Assembly: GCA_019510485.1 (NCBI GenBank)
Contig: JAEKKI010000141.1
Span: forward strand, 1 to 38,718
Direction: 5' to 3'
Origin: Catenulisporales bacterium
GTDB taxonomy: Bacteria; Actinomycetota; Actinomycetes; Streptomycetales; Catenulisporaceae
DNA: 38,718 nucleotides
Of the stretch, positions 28,715 through 35,875 are shown piece after piece (the first letter of the stretch is position 1; the number at the start of each line of letters is the position of its first letter). The position numbers and the translations under genes were made by a program. The notes below the pieces were generated by a model. That model had not been told where the DNA came from and searched no databases. It saw only the letters and a program-made list of their open reading frames with translations.

Positions 28715-29544
28715 TGGAATACATCACGTTGAACAACGGAGTCGGCATCCCGCAGCTCGGCTTCGGGGTCTGGCAGATCCCGGACGCCACGGCCTTCGAA
28801 GCCGTGACGACCGCCCTCGAAATCGGCTACCGCCACGTCGACACCGCGGCCCTCTACTACAACGAGACCGGCGTGGGACGCGCGCTGCGCGATTCGGGCG
28901 TGCCGCGCGAGGACGTGTTCCTCACCACCAAGCTCTGGAACGGAGACCACGGCTACGACGCCGCGCTGCGCGCCTTCGACGCCAGCCTGGAGCGCCTCGG
29001 CACCGACTACGTGGACCTGTATCTGATCCACTGGCCGGTCCCGCAACAGGATCTGTACGCCGAGAGCTGGCGCGCGCTGGAGAAGATCGCCTCCGACGGC
29101 CGGGCCCGCGCCATCGGCGTCTCCAACTTCACCGCCGAGACTTTGGACCGCCTGCTCAAGGAGGGCAACACCGTCCCGGCGATCAACCAGATCGAACTGC
29201 ACCCCTACTTCCCGCAGCGGGCGATGCGCGAGTTCGACCAGCGGCACGGCATCGTCACCGAGGCGTGGAGCCCGCTGGGCCAGGGCGGCGAGCTGCTGCA
29301 CGAGCCCCTGCTGGCCCGCATCGGCGCCGAGTACGGCAAGACGCCGGCGCAGGTGGTGATCCGCTGGCACCTCCAGCTCGGCAACGTCGTGATCCCGAAA
29401 TCGGTGACGCCGTCCCGGATCCGCGAGAACTTCGAGGTGTACGACTTCGAGCTCTCCCCGGAGGAGGTCGCCGACATCACCGCCCTGGCCCGGGACGGCG
29501 GGCGGATCGGGCCGGACCCGGCGGTGTTCAACTACGTGGGGTAG
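28714..29544 (+). CDS. Aldo/keto reductase (AKR5-like)
   Basis: 276 aa TIM-barrel. The full catalytic tetrad is visible: D43 and Y48 in HVDTAALYYNE, K73 in TTKLWN and H106 in LIHWP. GVSNF and NQIELHPYF follow, then the C-terminal NADP clamp VIPKSVTPSRIRENFEVYDF. Reduces aldehydes and ketones (for example 2,5-diketo-gluconate-type or methylglyoxal substrates) with NADPH in the cytoplasm. ATG 28714 overlaps the upstream TAA by one base. The end of the gene is followed by a short GC hairpin at 29561. Confidence 0.93.
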   Translation: MEYITLNNGVGIPQLGFGVWQIPDATAFEAVTTALEIGYRHVDTAALYYNETGVGRALRDSGVPREDVFLTTKLWNGDHGYDAALRAFDASLERLGTDYVDLYLIHWPVPQQDLYAESWRALEKIASDGRARAIGVSNFTAETLDRLLKEGNTVPAINQIELHPYFPQRAMREFDQRHGIVTEAWSPLGQGGELLHEPLLARIGAEYGKTPAQVVIRWHLQLGNVVIPKSVTPSRIRENFEVYDFELSPEEVADITALARDGGRIGPDPAVFNYVG

Positions 29545-29560
29545 GGCCTGCGTCGCCGCG

Positions 29561-29573
29561 CCGGGCCCCCCGG
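29561..29573 (+). terminator. Short GC hairpin after the aldo/keto reductase gene
   Basis: CCGGG and CCCGG pair around CCC, 16 bases after the stop codon. The stem is only 5 bp with no T-tract, so termination here is uncertain and the next gene may be co-transcribed. Confidence 0.25.
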
Positions 29574-29592
29574 ATTGAGCGAGGATGGCGGC

Positions 29593-30489
29593 ATGGAGAC
29601 GGAACAGCTGGCCGTCGCGGTGATCGGGCTCGGCGGCATCGCCCAGAAGGCGTACCTGCCGGTGCTGGGGACGCGGGGCGATCTGCGGCTGCGGCTGATG
29701 ACCCGCAGCCGGGAGCGGCTGGACGCCGTCGGTGCGGACTACCACGTTCCCGAGGAGCGCCGTTTCACCGAGCTGAACGCGCTTCTCGGGGCGGACGCGG
29801 TGCCCGGCCGGCTCGACGCGGCGTTCGTCCACGTGGCGACGGTCGCGCACGTCGAGGTGGTGAAGACGTTGTTGGACGCCGGCATCCCCACCTACGTCGA
29901 CAAGCCGCTGGCCGAGAACCTCGCAGGGGCTCGCGCGCTGGTCGCGCATTCCGAGCGCACCGGGACGCCGCTGATGGTCGGCTTCAACCGGCGGCACGCC
30001 CCGGCCTACGTCGCCGCCGCCCGGGCCCCGCGCGAGACCGTGATCCTGCAGAAGAACGAGTCCGACGCGCCGGGCACCGTGCGCGGCGTCGTGTTCGACG
30101 ACTTCATCCATGTGGTGGACACGCTGCGGTTCCTCGTGCCGGGGGACGTCGAGGACGTGACGGTGTCCGGACGCGTCGAGGACGGCCTGTTGGAACACGT
30201 CGCGCTGACCATGACCGGACCCGGATTCACCGCCTTCGGCGCCATGAACCGGCGTGCCGGGCGCAAGCAGGAGCGGCTCCAGGCCATCGGCGACGGCCAT
30301 GATCTGGAGATCCTCGATCTGGCCGAGGGTTCAGGGGGCTGGACGCCGGTGGGGCGGGTCAAGGGCGTGGAGCAGATCTGCGAGCACTTCCTCGCGGCGG
30401 TGCGCGGCGAGACGGGATTCCCCGATCTCCAGGACGCGCTGGCCACCCACGAGCTCTGCGAACGCGTGGTCGAGCGGCTGGGCGAGTGA
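29593..30489 (+). CDS. Gfo/Idh/MocA-family oxidoreductase
   Basis: 298 aa, slightly short for the family. N-terminal Rossmann domain with AVIGLGGIAQKAYLPVL and the conserved DKPLAEN motif whose Lys positions the substrate; GFNRRHAP follows. The C-terminal sheet domain contains DDFIHVVDTLRFL with the catalytic His candidate. Family enzymes oxidise or reduce sugars, inositols and related compounds with NAD(P); substrate unknown. ATG 29593 is chosen over an in-frame TTG at 29575 because it gives the usual start; GAGGAT lies 7 bases upstream. Confidence 0.87.
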   Translation: METEQLAVAVIGLGGIAQKAYLPVLGTRGDLRLRLMTRSRERLDAVGADYHVPEERRFTELNALLGADAVPGRLDAAFVHVATVAHVEVVKTLLDAGIPTYVDKPLAENLAGARALVAHSERTGTPLMVGFNRRHAPAYVAAARAPRETVILQKNESDAPGTVRGVVFDDFIHVVDTLRFLVPGDVEDVTVSGRVEDGLLEHVALTMTGPGFTAFGAMNRRAGRKQERLQAIGDGHDLEILDLAEGSGGWTPVGRVKGVEQICEHFLAAVRGETGFPDLQDALATHELCERVVERLGE

Positions 30490-30578
30490 GGCGGGCACGG
30501 GCCGTGTAGGTGTTCATCCCCTGGTCATTTGCTGCGAACCACTGGTCGAAGCCGTCAGGGCCGTGGCAGCGTGGAGGG

Positions 30579-32429
30579 GTGGGCGATTCAGGGGAGTGGG
30601 CCGCACCCGGCTATACGGAGATCCGGGAACTGGGGTCGGGGGCGACCGGGCGGGTGGTGTTGGCGCGGCACGGTGCGAGCGGCCGGCTGGTCGCGGTGAA
30701 GTACCTGGCGGCGCGGCTCGTGGGGGACACGGCGTTCGCATTGCGCTTCCGGCGCGAGGCAGAGTTGATGGCGCTGGTGCGGGATCCGAACGTGGTGGAG
30801 GTGTATGAGCTCGCCGTCGCCTCGGACGGGCGCGGGGTCGCGCTGGTGATGGAGGCGGTCGAGGGGCCGAGTCTGCGAAGGCTGCTCGGGAACGGCCACG
30901 GATCGCCGGAGGCGGCGCTGGCGTTGCTGCGCGGATCGTTGCTGGGGCTGGCCGCCGCGCACGATAAGGGCGTCGTGCACCGGGATTACAAGCCGGACAA
31001 CGTGCTGGTCGATGCTCGCGGCCAGAGCAAGCTGACCGACTTCGGCATCGCCTCGCCGGCGGGCCAGGCCGGTGCGCCGGCCGAGGGCACGCCGGCGTAT
31101 ATGGCCCCTGAGCAGTGGAACGGCTATCCGCCGGCGCCGGCGTCGGACATGTATTCGGCGGCGGTGGTGTTCTACGAGTGCCTGACCGGTGTGCGGCCGT
31201 TCCGTTCGCAGACGCTCGCCGAGCTGCGGACGTTGCACGAGACGGCGCCGCCCCCGTTGGAGCGGGTGCCGCCGCCGGTGCGCGGGTTGTTGGAGCGTGG
31301 ACTGGCGAAGTATCCGCAGCAGCGGTATGCGGATGTGCGGTCGTTCCTGGCGGATGTCGAATCGGCGGCGGTCGCGGGGTACGGGCCGCACTGGCGCGAG
31401 CGGGCTGTCAGGGATCTGGCTTATGCCGCTGCCGGTATGGTCGCGGCGTTGCCGATACTGGCCTTGGCCGCCGGGACGACGTCCGGGGCGGTCGGGCTCG
31501 CCGGGGCGTCGGGTGCGGCAGGTGCCGCCGGTGCTGCCGGAGCCGCCGGAGCCGCCGGTGGAGGCGCTGCCGGTGCCGGCGCGGCAGGACTCGGACACGC
31601 AGCCGTTCAAGCTGGAGCACACGGCGCTGTCGCCGCCGGTCAAGCCGGAGGTCAGGCAGCGGCGCACGCCGCCGGCCAGGGCGCGGCCCAAGCCGCCGTC
31701 CACGGCTCCGCCGCCGCCGGTCAGTTCGCCGGCAGCGGCGCGGCCCACACCCAGCAGGTCATCGACCACACCCGCCGCGCCGCCACATGGTCCCGACGCG
31801 GCGCGAAGCTGCTGCACGGCAAGGCGCTCGCGGCGACCGTCGCCACGGTCACCGTCGCCGCTGCCGGAACCACGGTCGCGGTGGCGACGGCGGGCGGCTC
31901 CGATGATCCGAGGACCCCCGCGGCCGTGGCCCACGCTGAGGAGTCCGCACTGCACGCCTTCGGCTCGGGCAACAACGGCGCCATGTGCCACGCGATGAGC
32001 TCGGCGATGCTGAAGAGGTACGGCGGCCAGGCCGGCTGTGTGACACTCATGTCCAGCGCCACCGGCTTCCTCAGCTCGCTGGGCGGATCGCTGGACGATC
32101 AGCGCAAGGCCGCGCGCTCCGCCACCGTCGACCCCGCCAAGGTGGTCATCACCGGTGACACCGCCCTGGTGCCGGGCTCGGCGGTGCACTGGAAGCTCGG
32201 CAGCATCACGGTGGCCGGGCAGACCATCGACCTCACGTCCAATGACGTCACCTGGGTCAGGGAGAACGGCCACTGGCTGATCGGGATGCCGAAGAACCTG
32301 CCGTCGGTGCTGCCGACCGACCTCTTTCCCAGCGGCGGCATCCCCACCGATCTGTTCCCCAGCGACCTGCCGACCAGCTTCCCGACGGACATTCTCGGCA
32401 ACCTGCCCGGCGGCTCGTCGACGAGCTGA
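30579..32429 (+). CDS. Membrane Ser/Thr protein kinase with C-terminal sensor-like domain
   Basis: 616 aa from GTG 30579 (GTG 30510 is also possible). Complete kinase at 10-262: GSGATG 19-24, K41, HRD 134-136, DFG 154-156, APE 176-178. Hydrophobic stretches at 281-306 and 416-438 may be membrane helices. Between them lies an extreme Ala/Gly/Gln/His-rich region (306-400). Residues 450-570 look like an NTF2/DUF4878-like sensor with C470 and C487; a Pro-rich tail repeats PTDLFPS. Oddity: codons at about 31510-31650 have about half A/T third positions, while the +1 frame there is normal for this genome and reads as a proline-rich linker. This suggests a compensated frameshift or sequencing error. 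The permease genes follow within 80 bases. Confidence 0.85.
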   Translation: MGDSGEWAAPGYTEIRELGSGATGRVVLARHGASGRLVAVKYLAARLVGDTAFALRFRREAELMALVRDPNVVEVYELAVASDGRGVALVMEAVEGPSLRRLLGNGHGSPEAALALLRGSLLGLAAAHDKGVVHRDYKPDNVLVDARGQSKLTDFGIASPAGQAGAPAEGTPAYMAPEQWNGYPPAPASDMYSAAVVFYECLTGVRPFRSQTLAELRTLHETAPPPLERVPPPVRGLLERGLAKYPQQRYADVRSFLADVESAAVAGYGPHWRERAVRDLAYAAAGMVAALPILALAAGTTSGAVGLAGASGAAGAAGAAGAAGAAGGGAAGAGAAGLGHAAVQAGAHGAVAAGQAGGQAAAHAAGQGAAQAAVHGSAAAGQFAGSGAAHTQQVIDHTRRAATWSRRGAKLLHGKALAATVATVTVAAAGTTVAVATAGGSDDPRTPAAVAHAEESALHAFGSGNNGAMCHAMSSAMLKRYGGQAGCVTLMSSATGFLSSLGGSLDDQRKAARSATVDPAKVVITGDTALVPGSAVHWKLGSITVAGQTIDLTSNDVTWVRENGHWLIGMPKNLPSVLPTDLFPSGGIPTDLFPSDLPTSFPTDILGNLPGGSSTS

Positions 32430-32509
32430 CCGGGGCTGGCGAGCACCGGTGAGATCACCGATCGGTAACACCCGCAACGCGCAGACGACGGTGCCTCGTC
32501 CTAGAGCGC

Positions 32510-35500
32510 ATGAGCGGTGTCTTGTCGAGCGGCGGCCTGGTCCGCAAACGCGCTGTCGCCCAACGCATGCTCCTCGCGGCGGCGCTCGCGGTCCTCCTAC
32601 CGGCGCTGGTGCTGGTCACCCTCATCCGCATGCACGGCACCACCGCCGAGCGCGACGGCGTTCGCAAAGCCCTGACCACCCTGCCGGACAACGCCCGCAC
32701 CGTCACCGCCCTCTACAACGTCGGCTCCCGCTTCCCGGCCGACCCGGCGTCCCGCACCGCCTTCCTCGCCGACGTCGAGCAGCACCTGCGCGACGCGTTC
32801 GCCGGCGTCGACACCGCGATCCTGCGCGAGTCCGCCAGCTCCCCCTACGGTGTCGTCGGAACTCAGCCTGCGTACTCGGTGTACTTCATGGGGTCCGCCG
32901 ACACCCGGAAGCATGCGCAACTTGTCTCCGGCACCTGGCCCGCGCCGCTGCCCGCCGGAGCGCAGCCCGGCACCCGAAGCGCGGCCGGCACGGAGTTCGA
33001 AGCTGCGATCCCCGAAGTCGCCGCCACCGCCAACCACTGGAAGGCCGGCGACGAGATCGACCTCGCCGCTCGCATGGACGGCGTCCGAGAACGGGTCAAG
33101 GTAGTCGGCGTCTACCGTCCCGGCGACAAAACCGCGGCCTTTTGGCAGGCCGAGTCCTATCAGGGCGCCGGCAAAGGCCAAGAGGACCAGCCCACCTTCG
33201 GCCCGCTGTTCGTCGACCCGAGCGCCACCGCCGGAGCCAAACTGGAGATCCGCCAGGAGACCGTGATCGCGGCCCCGGACTTCACCACCATCCAGACCCG
33301 TGCCGCCGCCGGTCTCCAGGACCGCCTCGCCCCGCTGGACGCCTGGCTTCCAAGCGCCGCGGCGGCCGTCGACGGCGACATCCACGCCTCGGTCCTGGAC
33401 AACCTCGCGCCGCGCACCCAGGGCATCGACGGCGACCTGCGCATCAGCAGCCGGCTGAACCTGCTGCCGGTGATCGAACTGGCGCTGCTCGCCCTGACCG
33501 CCCTGGTCCTCACCACCCGCCTGCTCACCGAACACCGCCGCGAGTCCGACGGCCTGTTGCGCGCCCGCGGCGCCTCGGTCCTCGGCCTGCTGCGCGTGGG
33601 CCTGGCCGAGGGTCTGCTGCTGACGGTGCCGGCGGCGGCCGTGGCGCCGTTCGTCGCACGGCAGCTGGAGCACGGCCTGGGCGCCAGCCATTGGGCCACG
33701 GCACGCGACAGCGGCGTGCCGATCTCCGCGGACTTGTGGGCGGTGGTGGGGGTCGGCGCGCTGGCCACCTTGCTGCTGCTGGCGCTGGTCCCGGTCACGT
33801 CCTCGGCCAGCTTCGTCGGCGTCAAGCGTGAACGGAGCCGCTCGCAGGTGCGCACCGTCGTGCAGCGCACCGGCGCCGACGTGGTCGTGGTGCTGCTCGG
33901 CGCGGGAGCACTGTGGGAACTCACCCGGTTCGGCGACGATCCGGCGCGCAGCGGCGCCCTGGGCTTGCCGCAGGTGGTGGCGCCCTCAGTACTGCTGCTG
34001 GCCGGCGCGCTGGTGCTGTTGCGCGCGCTGCCGCTGATCGTCGGGCCGCTGGAACGCCTGGCCGCGCGGCGTCGTGCGGCCGTGCTGGCGCTGGCCGGCT
34101 GGCGGGTGGGCCGCATGGCGCGCACCTACGCCGCGCCGATGGCGCTGCTCATCATGGCGGTGGCAGTCGGGACTCAGGCCACTGTCTTCCTCGCCTCGGT
34201 CGACCGCTCCGCGACTGATCAGGCCGCGCATTCGGTCGGAGCCGACGTGCGCGCCGCGGGCGTTCCCGGCGGCCGTCTCGGCGTCGCCGGGGCATATGCG
34301 GCGGTGCCCGGTACCGCTGCCGGATTCGCGGCCGCGCGCGAGGGAGTGTTCTTCGGTACCGGCCGCCGGCAGCTGCCGATCAACGTGCTGGGCATCGACC
34401 CGGCGCGCTCCGACGGCGTCGTGGAACTGCGCTCGGACCTGGCCGCCCAGAGCTGGCCGGCCCTGACCGCGCTGCTGGCGACGAGCGGCTGGGACCGGCA
34501 CGGCAGGTCCGGCGGGGTTCCGCTGCCGGGCCGGCCGACCAAGCTCACCGTGGATGTGCGCTATCAGGGGGCTGTCTCGCCGGACGCTGTCGGCTCGACC
34601 GGCGTGCGCGCCGAGATCGTGGACGCGTACGGGGTCGGCGCCATCGTGGACTTCGGCCACGTGCCCGACGCCGACGGCCGCCTCCATACGTTGAGCGCAA
34701 CACTCGACCCGGAAGGTGGCGTGATCGCCTATCCGTTGACCGTCACCGGGCTCTCGGTCTCGTACGCCGGCGGCAACGGCGACGCCGAGAACATGACCGT
34801 GGATGTCGGCGACCTGACCGCCGACGGCCGACCGGCGACGATTCCGGACGGTATCGCGCCGCGCGCGTTCGCCGAGCCGCGGCACGGCTCCTCGGACGGC
34901 GGCGCCTCCTCCCAGGGCACGGGTTTCCAGTTGTCTGCGATACCGGGCACAGGGCTGTTCCACTTCGCCGAATACTCCGGTGACAGCTCCGGCCGCCCGC
35001 AGATCGTCACCCGCACCCTGGACTTCGCCCGCTCCGACGCGGCCGTCACCGACGTCCCGGCCCTGGCCTCCGCGCATTTGCTGGCCACACTCGGCCTCAA
35101 AGCCGGCGACTCTTACTCCACCAAGGCTTTCGGCGCCGAGGTGCGCGTGCACTTCGTCGGCGCGGTGCAGGCCATGCCGGCGCCGCGCCGGATCGGGCAC
35201 CGCGCCGACGACGCTCCGGCCGAGGACGACGCTCTGGTGCTGCCGATCGGCTTCCTCGACCGCGCCGACCTCGCCGGCGGCGCGCTGAACGAGGAGACGG
35301 AATGGTGGGCCGAGGCCGCGCCCGGCACCAGCCCCGGCCGGCTCGCCGACCGGCTCCGGGCCGTGCATGTGGCCGGACTGGGCCCGGCCACCGTCACCGA
35401 CCGGGTGAGCCAGGCCGCTGTCATCCGCGACGACCCGATCCGCGGCGGCATGAAGCTGACGCTGGTGATCGCGGCCGGCGCGGCGCTGCTGTTCATCCTC

Positions 35501-35875
35501 ATCGGCTTCGCGTTGCACTCGGTCATCGCGCTGCGCGAGCGTACGACGGAGCTGGCGCTGCTCAATGCGCTCGGCCTGTCCCGGAGCCGCACCGCCGCGC
35601 TGCTGCTGGCGGAGAACCTGCTGCTGGTGGTGCTCGGCATGGTCGGCGGTGGTGCGCTGGCCGTGGTCACGATCAGATCGGAACTGCCCCTGCTGATCCT
35701 CACCGATTCCGGACAGGTGCCGATACCGAAACCGGTGACCGTGGTCGACCTGCCGGCCTTGGCCGGGGTCGGTGTGCTGGCCGCGGTGCTGCTGCTCGGC
35801 TTGGTGACCGCGGTCGTACTGCTGCGGCGTGACCAGGGTCTTGGCAACGCCCTGCGTCTGGGGGAGGACGGCTGA
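32510..35875 (+). CDS. FtsX-type ABC transporter permease, large
   Basis: 1121 aa. One helix near 20-42, a large exported domain (about 45-315), a central block of helices (about 318-565), a second large external domain, and a C-terminal helix block (about 970-1115). The final block carries the FtsX signature RERTTELALLNALGLSRS. This two-core layout is that of MacB/LolC-like permeases of the long actinobacterial type, which act mechanically on envelope substrates with a separate ATPase. No ATPase gene is in the window. Overlaps the next permease gene by one base (TGATG), so the two likely form a heterodimer. No clear ribosome site precedes ATG 32510. Confidence 0.88.
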   Translation: MSGVLSSGGLVRKRAVAQRMLLAAALAVLLPALVLVTLIRMHGTTAERDGVRKALTTLPDNARTVTALYNVGSRFPADPASRTAFLADVEQHLRDAFAGVDTAILRESASSPYGVVGTQPAYSVYFMGSADTRKHAQLVSGTWPAPLPAGAQPGTRSAAGTEFEAAIPEVAATANHWKAGDEIDLAARMDGVRERVKVVGVYRPGDKTAAFWQAESYQGAGKGQEDQPTFGPLFVDPSATAGAKLEIRQETVIAAPDFTTIQTRAAAGLQDRLAPLDAWLPSAAAAVDGDIHASVLDNLAPRTQGIDGDLRISSRLNLLPVIELALLALTALVLTTRLLTEHRRESDGLLRARGASVLGLLRVGLAEGLLLTVPAAAVAPFVARQLEHGLGASHWATARDSGVPISADLWAVVGVGALATLLLLALVPVTSSASFVGVKRERSRSQVRTVVQRTGADVVVVLLGAGALWELTRFGDDPARSGALGLPQVVAPSVLLLAGALVLLRALPLIVGPLERLAARRRAAVLALAGWRVGRMARTYAAPMALLIMAVAVGTQATVFLASVDRSATDQAAHSVGADVRAAGVPGGRLGVAGAYAAVPGTAAGFAAAREGVFFGTGRRQLPINVLGIDPARSDGVVELRSDLAAQSWPALTALLATSGWDRHGRSGGVPLPGRPTKLTVDVRYQGAVSPDAVGSTGVRAEIVDAYGVGAIVDFGHVPDADGRLHTLSATLDPEGGVIAYPLTVTGLSVSYAGGNGDAENMTVDVGDLTADGRPATIPDGIAPRAFAEPRHGSSDGGASSQGTGFQLSAIPGTGLFHFAEYSGDSSGRPQIVTRTLDFARSDAAVTDVPALASAHLLATLGLKAGDSYSTKAFGAEVRVHFVGAVQAMPAPRRIGHRADDAPAEDDALVLPIGFLDRADLAGGALNEETEWWAEAAPGTSPGRLADRLRAVHVAGLGPATVTDRVSQAAVIRDDPIRGGMKLTLVIAAGAALLFILIGFALHSVIALRERTTELALLNALGLSRSRTAALLLAENLLLVVLGMVGGGALAVVTIRSELPLLILTDSGQVPIPKPVTVVDLPALAGVGVLAAVLLLGLVTAVVLLRRDQGLGNALRLGEDG

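Noticed and set aside
27043-29544. 833-codon plus-strand frame ending as an aldo/keto reductase
   Set aside because: Only the last 276 residues are real; the rest is out-of-frame translation of the MDR and SDR genes.
27775-30300. 841-codon minus-strand frame
   Set aside because: Antisense to four plus-strand genes with clear catalytic motifs; no domain recognised.
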